Below are positions 1-8,556 of a stretch of DNA of 64,000 nucleotides, in pieces. The number at the start of each line of letters is the position of its first letter. The first letter of the stretch is position 1. Both the position numbers and the translations under genes were made by a program. Source of the DNA: Lentisalinibacter orientalis (GTDB taxonomy: Bacteria > Pseudomonadota > Gammaproteobacteria > Steroidobacterales > Woeseiaceae); contig NZ_JAPDRJ010000007.1 in assembly GCF_040706535.1 (NCBI RefSeq), positions 1 to 64,000 of the forward strand. Reading direction: 5' to 3'. The notes beneath the pieces were generated by a model. That model did no database searches. It was not told the origin of the DNA and worked only from the letters and a program-made list of their open reading frames with translations.

Positions 1-192
1 AGCACGCCGGAGGAGAACGAGGAGCGCTCCGCCGCCCGCCTCGCCAAGCGTGACCCGGTGCTCTACAAGTGGTGCGTGAACCACGCCCACAACCATCCCC
101 ACGGGCCGGAGGACTTCGAGGACACGATGCGGCGCCGCGGCACCCATACCCACGCCGATGTAGGAACACACACAGACAAAGATAGACTTTGA
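1..192 (+). CDS. 3' end of an unrecognised protein (partial)
   Basis: An open frame enters from the left edge and ends at TGA 190-192, giving 63 residues of a C-terminus. It begins with a charged Glu/Arg/Ala stretch, continues with a Trp-Cys and His-rich segment (KWCVNHAHNHPHG) and ends in a His/Thr/Asp-rich tail. The codons are GC-rich at the third position, unlike the following 1.6 kb, so this looks like resident sequence left of a compositional boundary. I do not recognise the family, and the start lies outside the window. Confidence 0.5.
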   Translation, partial: STPEENEERSAARLAKRDPVLYKWCVNHAHNHPHGPEDFEDTMRRRGTHTHADVGTHTDKDRL

Positions 193-1815
193 CAACCTAA
201 GTGTCGGCCCTATTCAAGGCGGTAAGGTTAGCCGCATACGTTGATGAGCAGCGCCTCATATTAGGTAGAAACTTCGGTCCGAGAGGACAGCCCTGACATT
301 CTCACGATCGAAGAAAATGGCTGGTTGGATCGGCCTGGCTTATTTCTTCTGACCACTGATTACCGAACACTGCCCGTCGTCGATGGATAAGTCCGGTCCC
401 TAATTTTTGGGGACTCGCGTGATATCAAGTCTCGTTGTAGTGCATACGCCGCTCTCTATCAGGTCCCTCCTCCCTACCCGACTTCTAGACCATTACGGGC
501 TGAGGTACTCGTCCCCGCACTTGTCATTAAAGGTCTAGTCAGTGGCATTCTGCTATGGCTTGCTCGGGTGGATCCGCCCAGTAGGGATCTCGCTTGTCCT
601 GAGCCACTTCAGAACCACCAGGGGATCGAATCCCCCTATTGCCTGAGCGCAATACCAACGAGCACCATGGGTAGTGACGACACGCGTGAGGACGTCAATT
701 CCGTAGCGGCGCACACCCTCACGCGTACCCCAATTGCCAGGCTTTCGCGCGTTCGCTCATCGACAACGGCCGATCACTTCTGGCGAAGCCCTTTAGCGCA
801 GCGCTCGAATGCAAGATCATACGCCGAGGTGTGATTGTCCACGATCGGCGGCATCGGTCGCGCGGACACTGAAGATACGGCACCGCGACCTTCATCGACG
901 GAACCAGAATCCGGCTTTGCGCCCGACCCGGTAGGCATGATTCCTGCTTATCTCAAAACCCGCCGCACTCGAATAACCTAAATACGTCAGCACCGGTTCC
1001 GAAGCTACCATCAAGCCAGCTCGCGCCTAGCTCCGAGCCCCGGCACGTCCGTTCGCTCGATCTGAGACGTAGGCGAGCGACGGTGGGAGCCTGACAGCAA
1101 CCAACGCGCGCGGAGTCGCGACGGGTTTCGACCCGCTAGGAACACGACTTTGTGGCGTCTCGCGGCAATGCTCACCACTTTTCGGCGACCTCATTCATGA
1201 TTTCGATGTCCAGACGGGGCTGGACCAGAGCCTTATTCCGCCGCGCATTACCGGCCTCGAACTCTCGTAGTCGTCGAACAACCGCAACATCCAGCACCCG
1301 CAGCGCTTTCGCCAGTTGTCTAGCATCTGCTCTCAAATCCCGGTATCGGTTGGCAGCAACGCTAATCGGTTCGCCGGGGCCTTCGTGCAGGACCCGGACC
1401 ATTTGGTCCTCGGATCACCCGCGATTCGGTTGGTCCCCCTTCTCACTGCAGGCGCTATCCCCTCAAGTTTCCGCTGGTCCGAATACCCCCCCCACAGATC
1501 ACGCTCTGATTGTCAGACCCCCAAGCGTCATGCATACTCAACGTATATTCCTATATCTTTATAATGTTTGGGGCCGATAAAGTAGTGGACGGGACATGCA
1601 ATCATGATCGCTGAGTGTTATCGGCGAAAGGACGCAGCGGACGCTGCGAGTTCGCAGAGCCATTGGGCAGCCGCCATACACGGAAAGAACAGGAAAGTGC
1701 TCCCATACCTGCTTCGCAAGTTTAGCCTGCATTTGATAATGGCGTTATCCATATTGGCATTAGAGCTTTACCCCGCAATAGCGTCCGCCACGAGATCAGC
1801 CCAATCTCCGCTGAT
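193..1815. other. Gene-poor stretch of about 1.6 kb
   Basis: No open frame here has convincing protein-like composition with a ribosome binding site, apart from one weak candidate at 1172-1402. Short stretches that read like protein occur without starts, for example the 41 codons between a TAG near 260 and a TAA near 390. That is what decayed genes look like, but I could not assign any family. No tRNA, rRNA, CRISPR or insertion-sequence ends are visible. Confidence 0.5.
1172..1402 (-). CDS. Small hypothetical protein, weak candidate
   Basis: This 76-residue frame starts at an ATG preceded by GAGG about six bases upstream. The product is rich in Arg, Leu, Ala and Glu and would be largely helical. 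Composition and ribosome binding site are plausible, but it stands alone in a gene-poor stretch, a 142-codon frame overlaps it on the other strand, and no family is recognised. It could be a remnant of a larger gene or chance. Confidence 0.22.
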   Translation of the reverse strand: MVRVLHEGPGEPISVAANRYRDLRADARQLAKALRVLDVAVVRRLREFEAGNARRNKALVQPRLDIEIMNEVAEKW

Positions 1816-3117
1816 GTGGGCGAATCGGTTCTGATGGCCCCTATATCAGCAAACGACCCGCATCCAAGCGCAATCGGATCGGCGCGCGGTGAGTTTCAAC
1901 GTGGCTGGAAAGTACTAGTTGCTGGTGTTCTTGGCGTGGCATTTGGTGCTTCGCCGATACCATTCAATATTCTCGGATTCACAGTCGAGCCCCTAAACGC
2001 GGAATTTGGATGGACCAAGACGCAGCTGATGGTTCCTATCATGCTGTACGGGATTGTCGCTTCGTTGCTCGCACCATTATACGGTTGGCTTGCGGATCGA
2101 TTCGGCGTCCGACCGGTTGCCCTGTGGTCTTTATTTGCGTTCGGGGTGCTTTTCGCCAGTATCTCAATGACTCCGGCATCATTGCTTGTCTATTATGGGC
2201 TGTGGTTTCTAGTTGGCTTGGTAGGTATCGGTTCAACCCCTGTTACTTGGAGTCGCGCGGTAAACCTTTGGTTCTTTCGATCGCGTGGAATCGCTTTGGG
2301 CATTCTCTTGCTTGGCACCAGTATCTCCGCTCTCGTAGTCCCCCATGTCGCAGTCTGGTCCATCGAGCAATTGGGATGGCGCTTTATGTTCGTCACGACG
2401 GCGGCTCTGTCTTTGGGAATCGCGTTGCCGGCGGGCGTCTTTTTTTTTCGCGAGCCAACGCCGGAAGAGCGCCCACCCGAGATTCGAAGCGATGATGGAG
2501 ATCTCGCCGGGGTCTCTCTATCTGTGGCTATGCGTGACTATCGATTCTGGCTAATTTGGATGTCGGTTGTGTTGATTGCCGGAACATTTGGTGGCGCATT
2601 CGTAAACATGGTCCCAATACTCGCGGACCGAGGCTTTCCGGCAACCACGGCGGCCGTGGTAATAACTGCACTTGGATTTGGTGTGTTAACAGGCCGAATT
2701 GTGACTGGTCTATTGCTCGATCGCTTTTGGGCCGGCTTTGTTGCATTTCCGCTGTTGTGTTTACCGGCCTTGTCGAGCCTGATTCTGTTGCACGATAGCG
2801 TGACGCTCTCGCTCGCGGTCTTAGCGGGCTTCCTTTTGGGTTTGGCGGCAGGCGCCGAAAGCGATCTAATTGCCTACGTAACGGGTAGATATTTTGGCAT
2901 GCGTCACTACGGCAAAATCTACGGCATGTTGTACATGCCGTTCGGAATTTTCTCTGGCGTTTCTCCTCTAATTTATGCGGCCGTTCGAGATACGACTGGC
3001 AGTTACGATACGGTTCTCACTGCGTCCGTTGGAACCTATATTCTGGGGGGTGCATTGTTACTCGCACTCGGCGGATATCCATCATTTGGGCGACAAGAGC
3101 TTCGCACCGGTGGTTGA
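1816..3117 (+). CDS. Major facilitator superfamily transporter (organic-acid type)
   Basis: A 12-helix inner-membrane carrier of 433 residues, the usual length for the family. The loop between helices 2 and 3 carries the MFS signature (GWLADRFGVRP), and the matching R-S-R-G-I-A-L-G element lies between helices 4 and 5. The sequence resembles oxalate/formate and monocarboxylate-type carriers, so an organic or aromatic acid is a reasonable cargo, but the substrate is inferred. The longest start is a GTG; ATG 1834 six codons later is equally possible, and neither has a clear ribosome binding site. It stands first in the catabolic region on the plus strand and could import the substrate or export an intermediate. 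Confidence 0.88.
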   Translation: MGESVLMAPISANDPHPSAIGSARGEFQRGWKVLVAGVLGVAFGASPIPFNILGFTVEPLNAEFGWTKTQLMVPIMLYGIVASLLAPLYGWLADRFGVRPVALWSLFAFGVLFASISMTPASLLVYYGLWFLVGLVGIGSTPVTWSRAVNLWFFRSRGIALGILLLGTSISALVVPHVAVWSIEQLGWRFMFVTTAALSLGIALPAGVFFFREPTPEERPPEIRSDDGDLAGVSLSVAMRDYRFWLIWMSVVLIAGTFGGAFVNMVPILADRGFPATTAAVVITALGFGVLTGRIVTGLLLDRFWAGFVAFPLLCLPALSSLILLHDSVTLSLAVLAGFLLGLAAGAESDLIAYVTGRYFGMRHYGKIYGMLYMPFGIFSGVSPLIYAAVRDTTGSYDTVLTASVGTYILGGALLLALGGYPSFGRQELRTGG

Positions 3118-3401
3118 TGAGGACATAAAACAACTGGCGCTGCCTCTTCTCTTTGTAGAAACTCTTAGGACGTGCATGGGCATCCGGCACGTTCATGGAG
3201 GCATGTACTATACCTACCTTGGGACCAAGCAGTGAATTGGATTGAGCAAGCAAGCGCACCCGCCGAATTCGTTTTCGATCCCGGAGTTCTAAACGAAGAA
3301 GACCCTATCACTGCCGTGTTGATGTAGGCATAGATCTGTTGTTATGGGCCATATGGTTACCAAGCCCACTGACTTAATAAAGCTTGCAACGCTGAGGCAA
3401 A

Positions 3402-3578
3402 TTGTTACGACGGGCAACCATCCATCGTCTTCCAGCAATTTTGCGTTGTCTAGCGGATTTTGGCATAGAGGTTATTCGAGTTCCCGTCAGTCAACGCGCC
3501 TCGGCAATAGAAGTAGCCGAAACGAGGATGTTTTTTGCTGACGACCGAGATGACAATACGGAGAAATTTGCGGTATGA
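3402..3578 (+). pseudogene. Short ORF or gene remnant coupled to the next gene by ATGA
   Basis: An open frame runs from just after a TGA at 3393-3395 to a TGA at 3576-3578. Its stop overlaps the ATG of the downstream hydrolase as ATGA, the typical sign of translational coupling. The only early start is a TTG at 3402 with AGG a few bases upstream. The roughly 58 residues look protein-like (e.g. LPAILRCLADFGIEVIRVPV). Another frame starting at ATG 3353 contains a helical stretch (TDLIKLATLRQIVTT), so one frameshifted ancestral gene is possible. The family is not recognised. Confidence 0.38.
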
Positions 3579-4480
3579 AGTTCCGATTGAAAAACTGGAC
3601 TTGTCGGTGTGGGTTAATTGCTTTGTGTCTTCTTGCTGCAAGCGTGGCCCAAGGCGAATGCCGACGAGGCTACGCCGATAGCCGATTTGGACAAGTGCAC
3701 TATCATATATGTGCTCCCGCTGTCACAACTGCGTCTCCCACCCCGATAGTTTTCTTTCACCAGAATCCGAAATCGGGTGACGAGTATAAGTTCTTATTGA
3801 AAGAAATGGGCCGGGATCGAACGGCCATTGCTTTCGATACACCCGGTTACGGTGAATCGGATCGTCCGAGCGGACCGCCGATGATGTCAGATCTTGCCGG
3901 AGCGATGGCCGATGCCTTGGTAACACTTGGCTACGGAGAGGACCAATCAGGCCCGGTAGATGTGTTCGGATTTCATACTGGTGCGTTTATTGCTGCAGAG
4001 CTTGCCCTATCCCGTCCCAATCTGGTCCGTCGTGTTGTTCTTAGTGGTGTTGCGTTTCGGTCTGAAGCAGAGCGTCAAGCTCTACTTGATGCGCTACCTC
4101 GGGATTACGAACTACCTGAGGATGGTCGCAGGATTTTAGACAGGTGGGCGCTCATCGTCGTGAACCGGGCAGAGGGCGTGTCGTTTCGTCGCGCAACAAA
4201 AGTCTTTCTGGAAGACATACATTCCCTAGACAAATGGTGGTATGCATACAACGCGGTGTGGTCATACCCGGTAGAGAAGAAGCTCAGAAAGTTGACTCAT
4301 CCAGTTAAGATCATTCAACCCCATGAACTACTTCTTGAGGAGACGCGGAAGGTACACAGAGAGTTATTGCCAAACGCGGCTTACATCGAGATACCTGAGG
4401 TGGTGGATGATGTTTTCGACACAGGTTGGCGGCAATACGCGCTCGAGCTGCGTAACTGGCTCGATAATTCAGTCGAATAA
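3575..4480 (+). CDS. Secreted alpha/beta-hydrolase-fold protein lacking a classical triad
   Basis: 301 residues with a clear N-terminal signal peptide (hydrophobic LIALCLLAASVAQG, cleavage near residue 27), so it is probably periplasmic. The fold is supported by the FFHQNP oxyanion region, the DTPGYGESDRP strand-turn and the nucleophile-elbow region. The elbow reads G-F-H-T-G, placing His where a Ser, Cys or Asp nucleophile belongs. The C-terminal segment (EVVDDVFDTG) lacks the usual catalytic His. Related alpha/beta proteins with a GxHTG elbow are familiar to me, so this may be a subfamily trait rather than damage. The function may be binding or non-classical catalysis. The start ATG overlaps the stop of the preceding short ORF. 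Confidence 0.82.
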   Translation: MKFRLKNWTCRCGLIALCLLAASVAQGECRRGYADSRFGQVHYHICAPAVTTASPTPIVFFHQNPKSGDEYKFLLKEMGRDRTAIAFDTPGYGESDRPSGPPMMSDLAGAMADALVTLGYGEDQSGPVDVFGFHTGAFIAAELALSRPNLVRRVVLSGVAFRSEAERQALLDALPRDYELPEDGRRILDRWALIVVNRAEGVSFRRATKVFLEDIHSLDKWWYAYNAVWSYPVEKKLRKLTHPVKIIQPHELLLEETRKVHRELLPNAAYIEIPEVVDDVFDTGWRQYALELRNWLDNSVE

Positions 4481-5105
4481 GTTACTGGCCGCCACGCCGT
4501 AGTTCCGGCCGACCGCGGTCTGGGATTTCCCTTGGGGCCAAGTGCAGCCGCTTATCGATCTCATCCTCCCGTGAGCAAGTCGAGAAGCTAGGTATTCGAC
4601 CCAGAAAACAGGGTGCGACATTAGTGCGACTTGCCGATACACTGAATTCGTAAGCATCTGATCCTAAACCGCGATTCCGATTCCATCCGTCCAATCCATC
4701 ATTGGACCAAACGGAACCCAAAACGCCGCCCTACATATAGTCTGCCTCCTCGACGCATATCGAATCTCAGAGCATCCATATTGTGTCCCTCCTTTTGTCT
4801 CTATCTGACTTCCAGTAGGGCTGTGTGGTCTCGCGGTTCGCAGGCCCCATCAACTCTTTCCGGGTCTAGGCATCTACCCCGGCGGCCTGCCTGGATCCGA
4901 AGGTGTGTCGCAGTGAATACGAGACGATCCTCCCCTCCGGCGAACGACGACGGATTCCCGCCGACGCGCGAGATTTCTTCAATCTCCCACATCACACGCG
5001 GCCTACCTCGCGGGGTACGGTCAAAGAATCCCATAGGCAGATCCAAACGAAGGGGGACGACAGCCAGCAGGGCCAACCCTATTAGTCGTCCCCCGGCGTG
5101 CGCGA
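4481..5105. other. Intergenic stretch between convergent genes
   Basis: I see no convincing gene in these 625 bases. A 91-codon minus-strand frame (5076-4801, TTG start) has no recognisable family and no good ribosome binding site. The only structural element is the inverted repeat at 5052-5094. Confidence 0.5.
5052..5094. repeat. Inverted repeat downstream of the ferredoxin reductase
   Basis: GGGGGACGAC at 5052-5061 is matched exactly by GTCGTCCCCC at 5085-5094, forming a 10-bp GC-rich stem. The 23-base loop contains the self-complementary AGGGTTGGCCCT. It sits just after the stop of the minus-strand reductase gene, where a transcript-end hairpin would be expected, but no T-run follows, so intrinsic termination is not assured. 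Confidence 0.4.
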
Positions 5106-6371
5106 CTAGGCTATCAGTTCATCTATCGGGACCGCGATATCCTGCAGGCTACTTCGCGGTATTCTGGCGCACGACATGACCAGTTCTTTGGCGTGGATAA
5201 AATCCCTGGGACTATTTATGGCATCTGCCCCGATCACCACCCCACCCCGGAGATAGAAGACCGAGAACTTGCCAGTAGCGCCAGACCCACGAACAACCGT
5301 CTGATCATAGCCTCGGGACAATCCCGCAATCTGAAGCTTCACCCCGTATTGATCAGACCAAAACCACGGGCAATCGATTGCCGGCCTTTCACGCGCGCAG
5401 ATTGCCGCAGCCGCTAGTTTACCTTGCTCAATCGCATTATGAACGCTCTCTAGCCGTTCTGTTCGACCGTAGCATGCCACCGGACGCATAGTGCAATCAC
5501 CGGCGGCGAAAATCCATGGATCGCTCGTTCGGCAATCTTCGTCTACGACAATCCCGTCGTCGACGGTGATGCCCGCGTTCGCTGCAAGCTCGACATTTGG
5601 CAGAACCCCGATCCCCACCAATACCATATCGGCGTCAATACTCTCGCCGTTCTCCAGCACGGCCTCCCTGACAACGCCATCATCACCATTAAGAGCAGCT
5701 AAGCATGCAGACAGGCGGATATCCACACCCTTGGCGCGATGCAGGCTTTCAAAGAAGTCGCTAACTTCAAGGCCAGTCACACGAGACAGGACTCGCTCGG
5801 TTGCTTCGATCACAGTCACATCCATGCCTCGCTGGCGGGCAACCGCAGCTGCCTCGAGACCAATGTACCCGGCTCCCACGATAACCAGATGCGTCCCCTC
5901 CTCGATGCCTGCTCGTATCCCATCAACGTCTGCAACGCTCCTTAAATAATGGACCCCTTTTAGATCGGCGCCTTGTACAGACAGCTCGCGCGGCCGAGCG
6001 CCGGTCGCTATAACCAACGCATCGTAGGAGATCTGAGCACCGCTATCGCAGCGGACAACTTTCTTTGCTTTATCGATGACTGACGCCGTCTCGGAGAGCA
6101 ACATCTCGACTTGGTTCTCCGCGTACCACTTAGCTTGCCGGAAGAACAGCCTCTCTTGACCTAAGTCTCCTTTCATATACGCTTTTGAAAGTGGCGGTCT
6201 CTGATAAGGTAGGACGGCTTCATCTCCGATGAGCCTGATAGCGCCTTCGTATCCATATTGACGTAACGAGTAGATTGCCTGGGCGCCGGCTTGCCCACCG
6301 CCTATAACAACCACACTTGATATGTCTGTATGCCTTCCCTTCATAGACTCATCTGGCATGCCAGATAACAC
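5106..6371 (-). CDS. FAD-dependent ferredoxin reductase (putidaredoxin-reductase type)
   Basis: A GR-type NAD(P)H:ferredoxin oxidoreductase that would pass electrons to a [2Fe-2S] ferredoxin serving a Rieske oxygenase or P450. The first FAD/Rossmann motif is VVVIGGGQAG, the NAD(P)H fold is VIVGAGYIGLE near residue 165, and the second FAD contact is IFAAGDC near residue 290; PYQRPPLSK is typical of the family. Length (about 410 residues) is normal. The longest start is a GTG; ATG 6359 or ATG 6344 are as likely, and none has a strong ribosome binding site. It lies 92 bases downstream of the CoA-transferase on the same strand. It is a candidate reductase for the Rieske enzyme encoded at 19663-20778, although no ferredoxin gene was found. 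Confidence 0.9.
   Translation of the reverse strand: MLSGMPDESMKGRHTDISSVVVIGGGQAGAQAIYSLRQYGYEGAIRLIGDEAVLPYQRPPLSKAYMKGDLGQERLFFRQAKWYAENQVEMLLSETASVIDKAKKVVRCDSGAQISYDALVIATGARPRELSVQGADLKGVHYLRSVADVDGIRAGIEEGTHLVIVGAGYIGLEAAAVARQRGMDVTVIEATERVLSRVTGLEVSDFFESLHRAKGVDIRLSACLAALNGDDGVVREAVLENGESIDADMVLVGIGVLPNVELAANAGITVDDGIVVDEDCRTSDPWIFAAGDCTMRPVACYGRTERLESVHNAIEQGKLAAAAICARERPAIDCPWFWSDQYGVKLQIAGLSRGYDQTVVRGSGATGKFSVFYLRGGVVIGADAINSPRDFIHAKELVMSCARIPRSSLQDIAVPIDELIA
6351..6366. promoter_or_regulatory. Perfect 16-bp palindrome at the reductase start
   Basis: ATCTGGCATGCCAGAT is an exact palindrome. If translation starts at ATG 6344 it lies immediately upstream of the start codon, where a bound repressor would block translation or transcription. 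If the longer start is used it lies within the first codons. An operator role is inference only. Confidence 0.28.
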
Positions 6372-6463
6372 TAATGTCAGTGTGAACTCACTCTATCCTG
6401 ACTTGCTAACAGTGATCTGCCTGTACTCTTTGGGCCAATCAATCCTCTGCAGCATTGTGCCTG

Positions 6464-7720
6464 TTAAGTCACGACACCAGCTGCTCGTAGCTTATCGATC
6501 TCGGAGGTCCTGAGGCCTAACACTTCACTGAGAATCTCATCCGTATGTTGACCAAGGGCTGGCGGAGCCCGTAAACGGGACTGTTGATTTCCGGGGAACT
6601 TCACAGACCGGCCAACGAGCGGTATATGGCCCAACACTTCATGATGAGCTGTAGTTAACATCTCGCGCGCTGACGAATGTGAACTTGACAACGCCTCACC
6701 TACACCAAGGATTGGCGCATTCGGGATATCGAACTCGTCCAGCAGTTTACTCATTTCTCGGGTTGTTCTTTGCCGCGTAGTGGATGCAAGAATGCCATCA
6801 AGCGCTTCACGGTTTTCCCTTCTCGATTCCATACTTGCGAATCGCGGATCGTCTAGAAGCACGCTTGCGTCCAACGCCTGCACAAGCCTTTTCCAGAATC
6901 CCTCTGTGAGACATGCGATAACGATCTGACCGTCGCTCGTCTCATAGGCGCCGTATGGAGCGATGCTAGGATGACCGGACCCCACAGGCTTGGGCTCCTT
7001 CCCTTCGAATAAAAACAGCTGCGCAAAGTATCCGAGCATCCCCAACAGTCCGTCATAAAGACTTACGTCTATCATGCGACCACGTTCTGTGCGGTTTCGC
7101 TCAAGCAGCGCTGCAAGAACCGAAACCGGCCCGAAAAGCCCCCCAACCAGATCCCCCATTGGCAATCCAAGTTTGACGGGCGTGCTTTCACGCTCTCCGT
7201 TGAGGCTCATCGCCCCGGTTAACGCTTGGGTCACGATATCGAAGGAGGGCTTATCCCTCATTGGTCCATACTGCCCGAATCCCGACATCGCACAGTAGAT
7301 CAACTTCGGATTCACCTCGGAAAGCGGTTCATACCCCAATCCAAGCGAGTCCATAACACCCGGTCGGTAGTTCTCAATCAGCACATCCACATGGGCGGCA
7401 AACTGCTTAATTAGTCCCACCCCTCGATCCTTCTTAAGGTCGACGACTATGCTCCGCTTGTTGCGGTTAACACCGATAAAGTAGTGACTCTCACCGTTTC
7501 GGCGAGGCGGAATTGCGCGCGTGCTGTCCCCGTCTGGAGGCTCCACTTTGATGATGTCCGCACCAAGGTCGCCCAGAACCTGTGTCGCGAAAGGGCCCGC
7601 GAGCACCCTTGTCAGGTCCAGGATTCTTACCCCTTCAAGGGGGCCGGCCCACTGGCGAGAGGCTCGATCCGTCACTGGCTGTTCACGTAGGTTTGCGGCG
7701 AGACTATTGGTAACTGGCAA
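6464..7720 (-). CDS. CaiB/BaiF family type III CoA-transferase
   Basis: 418 residues, normal for the family, with the N-terminal signature LEGVRILDLTRVLAGPFATQVLGDLGADIIKVE and the catalytic Asp at about residue 190 in LPMGDLVGG. Enzymes of this family move CoA between carboxylic acids through aspartyl-CoA intermediates. Here it could activate an aromatic or aliphatic acid from the pathway, but the substrate is not readable from sequence. The first codons overlap the end of the ECF sigma gene by 17 bases, suggesting one transcript of sigma factor, CoA-transferase and ferredoxin reductase. A later start is possible because conserved sequence begins only near residue 27. Confidence 0.9.
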   Translation of the reverse strand: MPVTNSLAANLREQPVTDRASRQWAGPLEGVRILDLTRVLAGPFATQVLGDLGADIIKVEPPDGDSTRAIPPRRNGESHYFIGVNRNKRSIVVDLKKDRGVGLIKQFAAHVDVLIENYRPGVMDSLGLGYEPLSEVNPKLIYCAMSGFGQYGPMRDKPSFDIVTQALTGAMSLNGERESTPVKLGLPMGDLVGGLFGPVSVLAALLERNRTERGRMIDVSLYDGLLGMLGYFAQLFLFEGKEPKPVGSGHPSIAPYGAYETSDGQIVIACLTEGFWKRLVQALDASVLLDDPRFASMESRRENREALDGILASTTRQRTTREMSKLLDEFDIPNAPILGVGEALSSSHSSAREMLTTAHHEVLGHIPLVGRSVKFPGNQQSRLRAPPALGQHTDEILSEVLGLRTSEIDKLRAAGVVT

Positions 7721-8291
7721 GATGGTCTCGGCAATCCTTGACAGCTGCTGATAAATGTTTGCGAACAGACCCTATCGTAATGCCCATTTCGTCGGCGATG
7801 TCTTGGTAGGACATCTCGCCAAGCTTGCGCAACATCAGGACCTTTTTCCTCTGAGCGGGCAGTGCTCGAATTTTGGCCGTCACAAACCTCAACTGCTCGA
7901 GCGCCACGCAATAATCCTCGCTTCGGGCCTCCTCGCTACCTGCCTCGTCGGGATCAACATGAACGAGGTTCTTTCCGGGCAGCCGGTGTTCTTTCCGAAT
8001 CCAGTCCACCGATAATCGGTAGGCTGTAGTGAAAAGGAATGCTTCGAGGTTTCTGATCTCCCTGACATCCTCCACGGTGCATAATCGGCAGAGCGTTTCC
8101 TGCACTAGGTCTTCGCAATCCTCCACCGGGTAACCACGACTCTTGAAGTACTGGTAAAGGCGCTTTCCGTAAAAAGAGCAGGCCCCGACAATATATTCCT
8201 GTCGGCACACGTCGCGATGGCCGAAGCCGTCGCACGGATGTGACTGCCCTCCTACTTCTTGCGGTGATTCCAGCTGCGACTCTTGGAACAT
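7704..8291 (-). CDS. ECF-type RNA polymerase sigma factor
   Basis: 195 residues. Region 2 is at about 45-110 (DCEDLVQETLCRLC, then FLFTTAYRLSVDWIRKEHR) and region 4 at about 135-190 (LPAQRKKVLMLRKLGEMSYQDIADEMGITIGSVRKHL, a helix-turn-helix). The pattern fits iron-starvation or TonB-linked ECF factors of the FecI type. No FecR-type anti-sigma gene is adjacent; the next gene, overlapping by 17 bases, is a CoA-transferase. A TonB-dependent receptor is encoded about 17 kb away but lacks an obvious N-terminal signalling domain. The factor might direct transcription of the catabolic operons; this is inference. Confidence 0.85.
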   Translation of the reverse strand: MFQESQLESPQEVGGQSHPCDGFGHRDVCRQEYIVGACSFYGKRLYQYFKSRGYPVEDCEDLVQETLCRLCTVEDVREIRNLEAFLFTTAYRLSVDWIRKEHRLPGKNLVHVDPDEAGSEEARSEDYCVALEQLRFVTAKIRALPAQRKKVLMLRKLGEMSYQDIADEMGITIGSVRKHLSAAVKDCRDHLASYQ

Positions 8292-8428
8292 GCTCCCCGC
8301 TCCTTCGCGCTTTGTTACACGCCGATCGATCGATGAATCGTTCTTCTGACCGCCCTATGCGCAGAAGCGGCAACCGGCAGCAGAGTGTGAAGCGAGTATC
8401 AAATGTTCTGGCTGCAACGTCAATTTTT

Positions 8429-8445
8429 TTGAAAGTCACTTTCAA
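8429..8445. promoter_or_regulatory. Palindromic candidate operator for the IclR regulator
   Basis: TTGAAAGTCACTTTCAA has perfect 8-bp arms around one central base. Length and A/T-rich arms suit an IclR-family site. It lies in the 265-bp divergent region between the sigma factor and the IclR gene, shortly upstream of TATACT (8469-8474), a good -10 candidate for the IclR gene. Autoregulation is therefore plausible. Confidence 0.4.
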
Positions 8446-8556
8446 TAAGTGAAATCTTAAATTTAGAATATACTGTGTGATCCAGGACCAGCACACGGAC
8501 ACGTTGCTGGAAATCTAAGTCGCCGGTCGAGCGATTTTCAGGGGAAGCGGTAGAAC

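Noticed and set aside
619..640. A tRNA T-arm-like palindrome, GGGGATCGAATCCCC
   Set aside because: It resembles the T-arm of tRNA-Glu, but neither strand gives a canonical T-loop with acceptor and anticodon arms around it, and it is inverted relative to the tRNA gene, so I cannot support a tRNA or an attachment site.
1152..1580. 142-codon plus-strand open frame
   Set aside because: The translation is rich in Ser/Arg/Thr with little hydrophobic patterning, has no ribosome binding site, and is antisense to a more protein-like frame.
1604..1834. 76-codon plus-strand frame just before the MFS gene
   Set aside because: It has no recognisable features, overlaps the MFS start and lacks a ribosome binding site; probably chance.
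4801..5076. 91-codon minus-strand frame after the ferredoxin reductase
   Set aside because: It has a TTG start without ribosome binding site and no family; the first codons lie in the inverted repeat, so translation is doubtful.
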